Shown here: positions 54,326 to 63,278 of the stretch, one piece after another
Layout: each line of letters begins with the position of its first letter
Position numbering within the stretch: position 1 is the first letter of the stretch
NCBI GenBank assembly: GCA_016521575.1
Contig: JAEKDP010000004.1
Span: forward strand, 248,001 to 312,000
Origin: Rhodobacteraceae bacterium F11138
Lineage (GTDB): Bacteria; Pseudomonadota; Alphaproteobacteria; Rhodobacterales; Rhodobacteraceae
DNA length: 64,000 nucleotides
Direction: 5' to 3'
Translations under genes and position numbers: made by a program
Notes under the pieces: generated by a model
The model's database searches: none
Told to the model about the DNA's origin: nothing
What the model saw: only the letters and a program-made list of their open reading frames with translations

Positions 54326-55545
54326 GCGACGATACCTCCGAAAATGCGAGAGTGAAGCGGGTTGAATCCGATACGATAGGCCAGCTCGGCAGGGTGCCGG
54401 ATGTCCCAGACCGCCACGTCGGCGCGCATTCCCGCAGCGATCGTTCCCACATCCGCCAGCCCAAGGGCACGGGCCGCGTTCTGCGTCACACCGCGCAAGG
54501 CTTCTTCGGGCGTCATCCGGAACAGGGTGCAACCCATGTTCAGCGTCAGCAGCAGGGAATTCAGCGGTGACGATCCGGGGTTTATATCGGTTGCCAGGGC
54601 CATCGGCACACCATGTTTGCGCAACAAGCCTATGGGCGGTGCCTGGGTTTCCCGCAGGGTGTAGAAGGCCCCGGGCAGTATGACGGCCACGGTCCCGGCC
54701 TCGGCCATCGCCTGCACACCTTCTTCGTCCAGGTACTCGATGTGATCCGCAGACAGGCCGCCATAGCGGGCGGTCAGTTTCGCACCGCCAAGGTTCGACA
54801 GTTGCTCGGCATGCAGCTTGACCGGCAGGCCCAGTTCCTGCGCCACATCAAACACACGGGCGATCTGATCGGGCTGAAAGGCAATACCTTCGCAGAACCC
54901 ATCCACCGCGTCGACCAAGCCTTCGCCATGGGCGGCGCGCAAGGCGGGGATGCAGATTTCGTCGATATAGGCATCGTTGCGCCCGGCGTATTCCGCCGGG
55001 GTCGCATGGGCCCCGAGAAAGGTGGTTTTCACCCTGATGGGGCGGCGATCCATGATCGCGCGCGCCACCCGCAGCATGCTCAGTTCGGTCTCGATATCCA
55101 GGCCATAGCCGGACTTGATTTCGATGGCGGTCACGCCTTCGGCAATCAGCACATCGACCCGGCGCAGCGCATCGGCAAGCAACGTTTCTTCGGTCGCGGC
55201 ACGGGTCGCTTTTACGGTTGAAACAATTCCCCCACCGGCGCGGGCGACCTCTTCGTAGCTGGCGCCGTTCAACCGCATCTCGAATTCGACAGCGCGGTCG
55301 CCGCCGTGAACGATATGGGTGTGACAGTCGATCAGACCGGGCGTCACCAGACGTCCCGCCAGACCGGTTCGGGGATGCGCATCATAGGCCGAGGGCAAAG
55401 AGTTGCGCGGCCCGATCCAGTCAATCACCCCGGCGGACATGGCTATGGCCGCATCTGCAATCAGACCGTAAGCGTTCCCCGATTCGGTCATCGTTGCCGC
55501 GTTCAGATCAACAAGGACTGTACTGTTCTCGGTCATTTTGCGCAT
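54322..55545 (-). CDS. hutI: Imidazolonepropionase
   Basis: 407 aa (ATG 55536 also possible). Amidohydrolase fold with metal-binding HTH ([15 protein letters not shown]), [28 protein letters not shown] and [11 protein letters not shown]. It opens the imidazolone ring to formiminoglutamate. First gene of the hut operon; the 271-bp gap upstream holds a HutC-type palindrome. Confidence 0.97.
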   Translation of the reverse strand: MRKMTENSTVLVDLNAATMTESGNAYGLIADAAIAMSAGVIDWIGPRNSLPSAYDAHPRTGLAGRLVTPGLIDCHTHIVHGGDRAVEFEMRLNGASYEEVARAGGGIVSTVKATRAATEETLLADALRRVDVLIAEGVTAIEIKSGYGLDIETELSMLRVARAIMDRRPIRVKTTFLGAHATPAEYAGRNDAYIDEICIPALRAAHGEGLVDAVDGFCEGIAFQPDQIARVFDVAQELGLPVKLHAEQLSNLGGAKLTARYGGLSADHIEYLDEEGVQAMAEAGTVAVILPGAFYTLRETQAPPIGLLRKHGVPMALATDINPGSSPLNSLLLTLNMGCTLFRMTPEEALRGVTQNAARALGLADVGTIAAGMRADVAVWDIRHPAELAYRIGFNPLHSRIFGGIVA

Positions 55546-55589
55546 CCCCCGTCAAAAGCTTCGCGTTTCTGCTACGCCCGCACACACAA

Positions 55590-55603
55590 TATGTCTATAC
55601 ATA
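55590..55603. promoter_or_regulatory. HutC-type operator candidate upstream of hutI
   Basis: TATGTCTATACATA is an imperfect palindrome with TATGT/ACATA arms, close to the TGTATATACA pattern of the GntR-family repressor HutC, which responds to urocanate. It lies about 45 bp before the hutI ATG. No hutC gene is in this window. The remainder of 55546-55816 shows no gene. Confidence 0.5.
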
Positions 55604-55816
55604 AAAAATGAAGCGCCACAAAATGATATTTGTCAGGCAGGATAAACTATCAACCGATTGAGCGGAAAATCGCAGGGGGTCGGGCCGATCAATGGACAGG
55701 CACATCCGACGCATTTGCGGACATCTTCCCGGCTGCGCTTGGCATCTTGCACAGCTTTGATCGGACGCACGGCAGCCGGGAGGACGGACCGGCCCCGGAT
55801 GATGCAACCGGCGCGC

Positions 55817-56479
55817 TCAGTCCAGCGTTCGCTGTGGATCCGACAGGCAGGGCACGCGGCGGCTCCAGTCTGCGTAGTCTCCGCTGAGCGCGCGGTCGTA
55901 CAGCGCCACCAGAGCCGCAAGCGGCGTTTCGTGATAATCCACGCGCAGGGTGATCGGCGCATGTTCCGGTGAAACGATCAGCAGGGCGGCGGACTGCAAT
56001 CCGCGCATGTCCCCGCCAGCGTCCTGGGCGGCGAAGAGGCTGGCAATCAGACGCTGCGAAAATGTCCCCGATGCGGTTTCAAATCGCGCCGCCATTTCAT
56101 TCAGAACACCGACGTTGGTCAGCATGTTGCCCGCGACGACACCGTTTTCCATCAGGATGCTGCCCGCCGCAGGCGTGTTTTCCTTGCCGGTAAAGGCGGC
56201 GCCGGGGCCGCGCAGACCCAGCGCGGATACTTGCCGCTGATCCCGCCCCGCATCGGCCCCGGTGACAGCGCCGATCGCATCGGCGGCGGATTCACCACCC
56301 TGCAACGCGGCCAGAACATCGTCGCCCCAAAAGGTGCTTGGCGCGGCACCCTGGCTGGCGCTCATACCGGCGCGGGGATCACCACGCAGCACCCACCCGC
56401 CGACACACAGGCTGCCCGTAGCGGCGGCTCCGCCTATGGCATCCGATTTCGGATCTCGCGCAAGAATCGAAAAGGTCAT
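55817..56479 (-). CDS. DUF1028 family protein (putative Ntn-type hydrolase)
   Basis: 220 aa. TFSILARDPKSDAIGGAAATGSLCVGGWVLRGDPRAGMSASQG is the N-terminal block of DUF1028, followed by GNMLTNVGVLNEMAARFE. The family has an Ntn-hydrolase-like fold with a possible Thr/Ser nucleophile at the mature start; the biochemical function is unknown. It is divergent from the peptide-type importer, and both starts flank the paired palindromes. Confidence 0.88.
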   Translation of the reverse strand: MTFSILARDPKSDAIGGAAATGSLCVGGWVLRGDPRAGMSASQGAAPSTFWGDDVLAALQGGESAADAIGAVTGADAGRDQRQVSALGLRGPGAAFTGKENTPAAGSILMENGVVAGNMLTNVGVLNEMAARFETASGTFSQRLIASLFAAQDAGGDMRGLQSAALLIVSPEHAPITLRVDYHETPLAALVALYDRALSGDYADWSRRVPCLSDPQRTLD

Positions 56480-56506
56480 GGGGCCTCGTTTTGATTAATG
56501 TGACCC

Positions 56507-56524
56507 AATTTATCATGATAAATT
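56507..56524. promoter_or_regulatory. 18-bp perfect palindrome, operator 1
   Basis: AATTTATCATGATAAATT is a perfect 18-bp palindrome in the DUF1028/importer divergent promoter. A second copy is centred 27 bp downstream. The GntR protein encoded at 61959 is the obvious candidate reader. Confidence 0.7.
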
Positions 56525-56534
56525 GACGAGTGCA

Positions 56535-56550
56535 ATTTATCATGATAAAT
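56535..56550. promoter_or_regulatory. 16-bp perfect palindrome, operator 2
   Basis: ATTTATCATGATAAAT repeats the core of operator 1, 27 bp centre to centre. It lies 31 bp before the ATG of the receptor gene, on top of a likely promoter, as expected for a repressor site. Confidence 0.7.
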
Positions 56551-56580
56551 GACCGGTCAAAACATCAGGGAGAACTCACA

Positions 56581-58158
56581 ATGAAACTTGTGAAATGGAC
56601 ACGCCGGGGCGTCTGTGCCGCGGTTGGGGCTGTGATGATCGCAGGGTCCCTTGCGCTGCCGGCCGTTGCCCAGACACCGCCGGGCGTGTTGATCGTGGGC
56701 CAGATCGCCGAACCGAAATCGCTCGATCCTGCGGCGGTCACGGCGGTGAACGATTTCCGCATCGTGGTGAACCTGTATGAAGGGCTGACCCGATATCGGC
56801 CCGGCACGCTCGAAGTCGAACCCGCGCTCGCAGAGAGCTGGACAATCAGCGACGATGGCACCGAATACACATTCAAACTGAGACCCGGTGTCAAATTCCA
56901 CGACGGCACAAACTTCGACGCCGAGGCGGTCAAGTTCAATTTCGACCGGATGCTGGATGAAAATCACCCTCATCATGACACCGGCCCCTTCCCGCTGAGC
57001 TTTTTCTTCAGCGCGATAGAGAAAACCGAGGTCGTCGATGACCAGACGGTCAGGTTCACCCTGAATGCGCCCTATGCGCCGTTCCTTTCGAACCTTGCCT
57101 ATCCGACCGGCCTGATGGTTTCGCCAGCGGCGGTCAAGGAGTTCGGTGCGGACTTTGGACGTCACCCATCGGGCACCGGACCGTTCACCTTTGCCGAATG
57201 GCGCTCGAACGAGGCCGTGGTCGTGGAACGCAACGCGGATTACTGGGGGGATATGGCGGGGTCCGACGTGGTCGTGTTCCGCCCGATCACGGATGCCAAT
57301 ACCCGTGTCGCCGAAATGCTGGCCGGAGGCATTGATCTGATGGTCGAAGTGCCGCCGACATCACTGTCCCAATTCAAAGGCGACGGGTTTGAGGTTGCAC
57401 AGCAGGCCGGGCCGCATGTCTGGTTTCTGATCCTGAACGCCAAGGAAGGGCCGTTTTCCGACGTGCGTGTGCGTCAGGCCGCCAATTATGCGATCAACAA
57501 GGCAGCGATCGTGAACGATGTTCTGGAAGGCACCGCAGAGGTCGCCGCCGGGCCGACCCCGCCTGCGTTCGCCTGGGCCTATAACGACGAACTTGAACCT
57601 TATCCCTATGACCCCGACAAGGCGCGCGCGCTGCTCGCCGACGCCGGGGCAGAAGGGGCGGAACTGACATTCTATGTGACCGAAGGCGGTTCCGGCATGC
57701 TGGATCCGATCGCCATGGGCACGGCCATTCAGGCCGATCTTGCTGCCGTCGGCCTGAAGGTCAACATCGAAACCTATGAATGGAACACCTTCCTGGGCGA
57801 AGTGAACCCGGGACTGGAGGGCAAGGCGGACATGGCTGAAATGGCCTGGATGACCAATGACCCCGACACCCTGCCCTATCTCGCCCTGCGCACCGAGGCC
57901 TGGCCGGATCAGGGCGGTTTCAACTCGGGCTATTATTCCAACCCCAAAGTCGACGAACTGCTGGAATCAGCCCGAACCGCTGTCGATCAGGACGAACGCG
58001 CGCGTCTCTACAAGGAAATGCAGGCCATCGTACAGGAAGAAGCGCCCTGGGTGTTTGTCGCCAACTGGAAACAGAACGCCGTCACCAGTGACCGCGTCCA
58101 GGGGTTCGCATTGGAACCATCGTTTCTGTTGCACCTACAGGGTGTGACCAAGGACTGA
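56581..58158 (+). CDS. ABC transporter substrate-binding protein, peptide/nickel family (DppA-like)
   Basis: 525 aa from ATG 56581 with AGGGAG upstream. Signal peptide MKLVKWTRRGVCAAVGAVMIAGSLALPAVA. SBP_bac_5 fold with LIVGQIAEPKSLDPAAVTAVNDFRIVVNLYEGLTRY near the mature start. Receptors of this class bind peptides, opines, amines or sugars, so 'peptide' is only the family name. First gene of the importer operon. Confidence 0.9.
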   Translation: MKLVKWTRRGVCAAVGAVMIAGSLALPAVAQTPPGVLIVGQIAEPKSLDPAAVTAVNDFRIVVNLYEGLTRYRPGTLEVEPALAESWTISDDGTEYTFKLRPGVKFHDGTNFDAEAVKFNFDRMLDENHPHHDTGPFPLSFFFSAIEKTEVVDDQTVRFTLNAPYAPFLSNLAYPTGLMVSPAAVKEFGADFGRHPSGTGPFTFAEWRSNEAVVVERNADYWGDMAGSDVVVFRPITDANTRVAEMLAGGIDLMVEVPPTSLSQFKGDGFEVAQQAGPHVWFLILNAKEGPFSDVRVRQAANYAINKAAIVNDVLEGTAEVAAGPTPPAFAWAYNDELEPYPYDPDKARALLADAGAEGAELTFYVTEGGSGMLDPIAMGTAIQADLAAVGLKVNIETYEWNTFLGEVNPGLEGKADMAEMAWMTNDPDTLPYLALRTEAWPDQGGFNSGYYSNPKVDELLESARTAVDQDERARLYKEMQAIVQEEAPWVFVANWKQNAVTSDRVQGFALEPSFLLHLQGVTKD

Positions 58159-58224
58159 CCCACCGGGCCGGGCCGCGTGGTGCGGTCCGGCCCCTGCCCG
58201 TGCGACGAACCGAAAGCAGGTGAT

Positions 58225-59172
58225 ATGGCCAGCTATATCCTGAAACGGTTGCTCTCGGCGATCCCGGTGCTGCTGGGGATCACGGTGATCGTGTTTCTGA
58301 TCATGGCAATGATACCCGGCGATCCCGCGACGGCCATTCTGGGGGCCTACGCAACACCCGAGAACGTGGAAAAGCTGAACCGAAGCCTGGGTCTGGATGC
58401 GCCGCTTGTGCAGCGGTATCTGATCTGGCTGGGCAACATGCTGACCGGCGATTTCGGACGCAGCTATTCGCTGAACCGTCCGGTTCTGGACGAAATAACC
58501 GAACGGTTCAGCGCAACCTTGATCCTGGCCGGCGTCAGCTTTGTGCTCTGTTCGGTTATGGGGATCCTGGCCGGTGTCGTTTCGGCGGCGCGCCAGTACG
58601 GGCTGGCGGACAAGGCGATCACCTTCACCGTCCTGATCGGCATTTCCGTCCCTTCGTTCTTTCTGGGCATGATGATGATCCTGCTGTTTGCCGTTCGGCT
58701 GAAATGGCTGCCGGTCAGCGGCATGTATGCGATCTATGGCGGCGGGGATCTGTGGGATCTTCTGAAACATCTGGTGATGCCCGCGCTGGCCTTGTCCGCC
58801 GTCGCCACGGGCGTCATCGCACGGCTGTCACGTTCGGCCATGCTGGAGGTGCTGCGCCAGGATTACATTCGCACGGCACGCGCCAAGGGCGTCCCGGAAC
58901 GGCGGGTCATCATGGGACATGCCCTGCGCTCTGCCATGGTGTCCATCATCCCCGTTCTGGGCATTCAGGCGGGGTTCGTGCTGTCCGGGTCGGTCTTTAT
59001 CGAAATCGTCTTTCAATGGCCCGGCGTCGGCCGGATGCTGGTCAACGCGATCCTCAAGCGCGACCTGCTGCTGGTCCAGGGCGGCGTGGTGTTCGTCGCC
59101 GCCTGCTATGTCCTGTTCAACATCATGGTCGATGTCGCCCAAAGCCTGCTGGACCCAAGGATCAAGACGTGA
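58225..59172 (+). CDS. ABC transporter permease (DppB-like)
   Basis: 315 aa from ATG 58225 with AGGTGAT upstream. MASYILKRLLSAIPVLLGITVIVFL is the classic DppB start; the coupling loop is DYIRTARAKGVPERRVIMGHALR. About six helices. Its stop overlaps the next start by one base. Confidence 0.94.
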   Translation: MASYILKRLLSAIPVLLGITVIVFLIMAMIPGDPATAILGAYATPENVEKLNRSLGLDAPLVQRYLIWLGNMLTGDFGRSYSLNRPVLDEITERFSATLILAGVSFVLCSVMGILAGVVSAARQYGLADKAITFTVLIGISVPSFFLGMMMILLFAVRLKWLPVSGMYAIYGGGDLWDLLKHLVMPALALSAVATGVIARLSRSAMLEVLRQDYIRTARAKGVPERRVIMGHALRSAMVSIIPVLGIQAGFVLSGSVFIEIVFQWPGVGRMLVNAILKRDLLLVQGGVVFVAACYVLFNIMVDVAQSLLDPRIKT

Positions 59173-61037
59173 TGCCCTTTATCCAACTGTTATTCCGAAA
59201 CCGGCTGGCGGCGATGGGCGCGGTGGTGCTGACCGTGATCCTCTTGCTGGTCCTGCTGACGCCGCTGCTGCCGCTGCCAGACCCGGATGTCACCGCGACC
59301 GCCGACCGCTTCCAGACGCCATTCTCACCGGGGCATCTGCTGGGCACCGACCATCTTGGCCGTGATCAGCTGTCCCGGCTGCTGCACGGCACCCGGCTAA
59401 GCCTGGCCGTCGGCATCGCCGCCGCCGCGATCGCCGGCTTTGTCGGATCGGCCATCGGCATCATCGCCGGATATTTCGGCGGGCGGGTCGACAACATGAT
59501 CATGCGTGGCGTCGACATGTTGATGGCGTTTCCCTACATCCTGCTGGCTCTGGCCATCGTCGCCGCGCTTGGTCCCGGCCTGATGAATGCGCTGATTGCG
59601 GTCGCCGCGGTGAACGTGCCGTTCTTTGCCCGCAACATCCGCGGGATCACGGTCGGTCTGGCGGAGCGCGAATTCATCGATGCCGCGCGTCTTGCAGGAA
59701 TGGGGCATACACGGATCATCCTGTCCGAGCTGCTGCCGAACGTGCTGCCGGTCATCATCATCGCCATGTCCACCACCGTGGGCTGGATGATCCTTGAAAC
59801 CGCCGGGCTCAGCTTTCTTGGTCTCGGATCGCAGCCGCCACAAGCCGATCTGGGTTCCATGCTGGGCGAGGCACGATCGGCCCTGATCAGCCATCCGTTC
59901 ACGTCGGTGGTCCCGGGGGTGATGATCTTTCTGATCGTGATGTCGATCAATCTTCTGGGGGACGGGGTGCGGGATGCGCTTGACCCCCGCCTGCGCTCGG
60001 GTGCGCTCAGCCGGCCCCGCGCGACCACGCTGGTCCAGCGCAACGATCCGGTTCCAGCGGCAACCGAGGACCTGCTGGCCATTCAGGACCTCCAGACCCA
60101 GTTCCATGCCGGGAACCGGGTTTACAAGGCCGTCGGCGGCGTCAGCCTGTCGGTCAGCCCCGGCGAATGTCTTGGCCTGATCGGGGAAAGCGGCTCGGGC
60201 AAGTCGGTCACGGCCCTGTCTGTCATGGGACTGGTCGCGTCTCCGCCCGGTGTCATCACCGGCGGCGCGGTACGGTTTCGCGGCGACGACCTGATTGGCG
60301 CGCCCTATGAGACCCTGCGCCGCAAGCGCGGCGATCGCGTGGCCTATATCTTTCAGGATCCGCTTGCGACCCTGCACCCGCTGTACACGGTCGGCGATCA
60401 ATTGATCGAGGCCATCCAAAGCCATCATGCCGTCAGTCGCAGCGCGGCACGGGACAAGGCAATCCGCCTGTTCAAGGCGGTCCGCATCCCCAATGCCGAA
60501 AGCCGGGTCGGAAACTATCCCCATGAAATGTCGGGCGGCATGCGGCAAAGGGTCGGCATCGCGATGGCGCTGGCCAACGATCCGGACGTGATCATCGCGG
60601 ATGAACCCACGACCGCGCTGGACGTCACGGTACAGGCACAAATCCTGGCGCTGCTTGACGATCTGCGCCGGGACCGGGGGTTGGCGATCATTTTCATCAC
60701 CCATGATTTCGGCGTGGTCGGGCAGTTGTGCGACAGGGTGGCCGTCATGTATGCGGGCCGGATTGTCGAACAAGGCCCGACCCAATCCGTGCTGGAAACC
60801 CCCGCACATCCCTATACCAAACGGCTGATCGCCTGCGTGCCCGAATTGGGACGGGGACGGCGCGAACTGGCTGCCATTCCGGGGCTGCCGCCATCCGTCG
60901 AGGCGCTGCCGCCGGGGTGTGCCTTTGCGCCACGCTGCACCAAGGCGCAAGACGATTGCCGATCCGGTCAGATCGCCCTGACCGGGTCATACCCGCGCGC
61001 GGTGCGATGTCTTCACCCAGAGGAGGCCATTGGATGA
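59172..61037 (+). CDS. Fused ABC permease and ATP-binding protein (DppC-DppD fusion)
   Basis: 621 aa from ATG 59172. Residues 1-275 are a DppC-type permease (LGTDHLGRDQLSRLLHGTRLSL, coupling loop EFIDAARLAGMGHTRIILSELLPN). A linker of about 25 residues leads to a DppD-type ATPase with Walker A GESGSGKS (338-345), signature MSGGMRQR, Walker B IIADEPTTALD and H-loop FITHDFGV. The C-terminus carries the oligopeptide-type extension with CAFAPRCTKAQDDC. No stop or frameshift separates the parts, so the fusion appears real. Confidence 0.92.
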   Translation: MPFIQLLFRNRLAAMGAVVLTVILLLVLLTPLLPLPDPDVTATADRFQTPFSPGHLLGTDHLGRDQLSRLLHGTRLSLAVGIAAAAIAGFVGSAIGIIAGYFGGRVDNMIMRGVDMLMAFPYILLALAIVAALGPGLMNALIAVAAVNVPFFARNIRGITVGLAEREFIDAARLAGMGHTRIILSELLPNVLPVIIIAMSTTVGWMILETAGLSFLGLGSQPPQADLGSMLGEARSALISHPFTSVVPGVMIFLIVMSINLLGDGVRDALDPRLRSGALSRPRATTLVQRNDPVPAATEDLLAIQDLQTQFHAGNRVYKAVGGVSLSVSPGECLGLIGESGSGKSVTALSVMGLVASPPGVITGGAVRFRGDDLIGAPYETLRRKRGDRVAYIFQDPLATLHPLYTVGDQLIEAIQSHHAVSRSAARDKAIRLFKAVRIPNAESRVGNYPHEMSGGMRQRVGIAMALANDPDVIIADEPTTALDVTVQAQILALLDDLRRDRGLAIIFITHDFGVVGQLCDRVAVMYAGRIVEQGPTQSVLETPAHPYTKRLIACVPELGRGRRELAAIPGLPPSVEALPPGCAFAPRCTKAQDDCRSGQIALTGSYPRAVRCLHPEEAIG

Positions 61038-61990
61038 TCGCGCTGAAAGTCGAAAACCTGTCAAAGACCTTTCCGATCAAGAAATCCCTGTTCGGCAAGC
61101 CCCACGACGGCGTGCGCGCTGTACGCCCCATGTCGTTTCAGGTCGCCACCGGCGAAACGCTGGGCGTTGTGGGGGAATCCGGCTGTGGCAAATCCACCTT
61201 CGCGCGCATGTTGGTGGGCTTGCTAGAGCCGACGACCGGACAGATCGAAATCGAAGGCAAGGCGCTGGACAACGGCAATGCAGCTGCATTCGGAAAAATG
61301 ATCCAGTATGTCTTTCAGGATCCAATCAGCAGCCTGAACCCGCGCAAGACCATCCGCCAGATCGTCGAAGCCCCGCTCAGGCGGTTGCATCGGATGGGCC
61401 CCGCAGAACGCGAAACCCGGATCGCCGAGATCTTTGACAGCGTGAACCTGCGGCACGACTTTCTGAACCGGTACCCGCATGAGTTTTCCGGCGGACAAGC
61501 GCAGCGCATCGGCATCGCCCGCGCCCTGGCCGCGGCGCCCCGGATCATCGTGCTGGACGAACCGGTTTCGGCGCTGGACGTTTCCGTTCAGGCCCAGGTG
61601 CTGAACCTGTTGGCGGACCTGAAAGCGGAATTCAATCTGACCTATCTGTTCATCAGTCACGATCTGGCCGTGATCGAAGCCGTCAGTCAACGCGTCGTGG
61701 TGTTGTATTTTGGCGCGGTCGTGGAAATAGGCAAGGCCGAGAATATTTTCAAATCGCCCAAACACCCCTATACGAAACTTCTGGCTGACAGCGCCCCGGT
61801 GGTCGGACGGCCGCTGACTGCGCCGGAACAAAAGGACAGCGAATTGCCCGATCCGCTGGATCCGCCACCCGGATGCGCCTTCGCCGGACGCTGTCCCCGC
61901 GCGACACGGTTGTGCCATCAGGACGAACCAATGTTGACCCAGATGGGAGAAGACCAGTTTGCAGCCTGTCACCACCCGCTCGAAGAGTGA
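61034..61990 (+). CDS. ABC transporter ATP-binding protein (DppF-like)
   Basis: 318 aa from ATG 61034, which overlaps the fusion stop and has AGGAGG 7 bases before it. Walker [10 protein letters not shown], signature FSGGQAQR, Walker [14 protein letters not shown]-loop FISHDLAV and the C-terminal [14 protein letters not shown] iron-sulfur-like cysteines of the oligopeptide family are all present. Second ATPase of the importer. Confidence 0.94.
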   Translation: MIALKVENLSKTFPIKKSLFGKPHDGVRAVRPMSFQVATGETLGVVGESGCGKSTFARMLVGLLEPTTGQIEIEGKALDNGNAAAFGKMIQYVFQDPISSLNPRKTIRQIVEAPLRRLHRMGPAERETRIAEIFDSVNLRHDFLNRYPHEFSGGQAQRIGIARALAAAPRIIVLDEPVSALDVSVQAQVLNLLADLKAEFNLTYLFISHDLAVIEAVSQRVVVLYFGAVVEIGKAENIFKSPKHPYTKLLADSAPVVGRPLTAPEQKDSELPDPLDPPPGCAFAGRCPRATRLCHQDEPMLTQMGEDQFAACHHPLEE

Positions 61991-62723
61991 ACAGAAACAA
62001 AGCCGCCCGGTCCGCGTCGCCGAGGCAATCAAGGACTGGGTGGTGGAACAGGGTCTTCAGGTCGGAGACCGGCTGCCCAGCGAACCGGAACTGATCGACC
62101 GCTTTGGCATGGCCAAGGGAACAATCCGCGAAGCCATGCGGATTCTTGAGGCCCAGGGACTGGTCAAGACCCGGACCGGACCCGGCGGCGGCAGCTTTGT
62201 GCACGAGGTATCAAAGGAACGCGCCCGCGCGCTGCTGGCGAACTATTTCTATTTCAAGGATCTGACCATCGCCGACATCTATCAGTTGCGCCGTTTGCTT
62301 GAACCCGAAGTGGCCGCACAGCTTGCAGGTCGCTTGCCGGACGATGTGTTGCTGCAACTCAAAGCCAACGTGGGAACCTATTCGAAACCCGCGGAAACAC
62401 TGGACGATGAGCGGGAACAACATATTTCCTCCTTGCGCTTCCACGCCATTCTGGCGGCGCAGTCAGACAACGATCTTCTGGCCTTTCTTATTGATTTCAT
62501 GGTCAATATGCTATCGGACCTGACGGTATACCGGCGCTTGTACACGCCGCCAAATGTTCAACTCTGGTCGAAGGGGCGCGAGTATCAGATGCGCTTGATC
62601 GATGCGCTGCAAACCGGAAATGCAACCGCGGCCCGTCAGATCATGCAGGCCCATATGGAAACCGCGCAGGCGCTCATGGAAGGCCAGGAAGCGGAAATGC
62701 AGCGCAGGTTCATTTCGGAATGA
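61959..62723 (+). CDS. GntR-family (FadR-type) transcriptional regulator
   Basis: 254 aa from a TTG at 61959 with GGGAGA 9 bases upstream; overlaps the ATPase gene by 32 bp. GntR winged helix at about 18-85 (RVAEAIKDWVVEQGLQVGDRLPSEPELIDRFGMAKGTIREAMRIL), then an FCD effector domain with His residues for a metal. It likely senses the imported substrate and binds the paired palindromes at 56507-56550. Confidence 0.88.
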   Translation: MQPVTTRSKSEQKQSRPVRVAEAIKDWVVEQGLQVGDRLPSEPELIDRFGMAKGTIREAMRILEAQGLVKTRTGPGGGSFVHEVSKERARALLANYFYFKDLTIADIYQLRRLLEPEVAAQLAGRLPDDVLLQLKANVGTYSKPAETLDDEREQHISSLRFHAILAAQSDNDLLAFLIDFMVNMLSDLTVYRRLYTPPNVQLWSKGREYQMRLIDALQTGNATAARQIMQAHMETAQALMEGQEAEMQRRFISE

Positions 62724-62725
62724 CA

Positions 62726-62744
62726 CGTCGGTTTAACACCGACG
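62726..62744 (+). terminator. Hairpin after the GntR gene
   Basis: CGTCGGT (62726-62732) and ACCGACG (62738-62744) form a 7-bp stem with a 5-base loop, 3 bp after the stop. No T-run follows, so it is a weak terminator candidate for the importer operon. Confidence 0.45.
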
Positions 62745-62846
62745 GCCCCGCCCCCGGGCTGATACGGCGCTCTTGGGTCTCAACGGATCAGGGGTTGTCC
62801 TGTAATCCAAGCCCGGTACCGGCCGCGTACTTGAGCAATTCAATGG

Positions 62847-63045
62847 CTTCACGCCCGCCGCGTTTGCATCTACCGGGGCGATGAACCGGTCGAAGATATC
62901 CTGACGCTGATCTTGCACAATACCCGCGATCCAGAACACCATGGCGCGATCTCTGGATCGTTCGGAATTGCTGATGCGGGCGGCGCGGCGCGAAATTCCC
63001 GACGGTGTCTATACGGCACTAGACGAAATCGATGCGCGTGTTTCC
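62847..63045 (+). pseudogene. Remnant of a hydantoinase B/oxoprolinase-like gene
   Basis: Two frames together recall the C-terminal half of HyuB. One reads RRVCIYRGDEPVEDILTL then ILHNTRDPEHHG (about 62856-62945). A second frame from 62941 reads LDRSELLMRAARREIPDGVY followed by TALDEIDAR. HyuB proteins have an NTRxPE segment and, roughly 40-50 residues later, a DxSExxMRAAIxxxPDGxYxAxDxID segment. Their direct apposition in different frames suggests an internal deletion with a frameshift. No start region remains. The stretch 63046-63278 carries further short frames, none recognised. The assignment rests on memory of the family pattern. Confidence 0.45.
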
Positions 63046-63278
63046 ATGGACGACATGCCCGTTGCGGGTGCTGGAATGGTCGCGGGTACAGGATTCCGAA
63101 CGCGCTGGCCGGGGTGCACGAACTTGTCCGGCTCTGGCTTCCCAGTGAAGACATGGGCAGGGCCATCGCCCGTGTGGGGTTGCCGAAAACCCTGGCGGAA
63201 ACGTACAGGTTTTCTTCTGGGCAACGCACTGCCGGACCAGGTCACAGCAAAATCGCCCGCCCCCCCGCAATGGCGATA

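Noticed and set aside
52979-54355. 458-aa plus-strand open frame
   Set aside because: Antisense to hutH; low-complexity His/Arg/Gln content.
59397-60950. 517-aa minus-strand open frame
   Set aside because: Antisense to the DppC-DppD fusion, which has intact motifs; no ribosome site or known domain.
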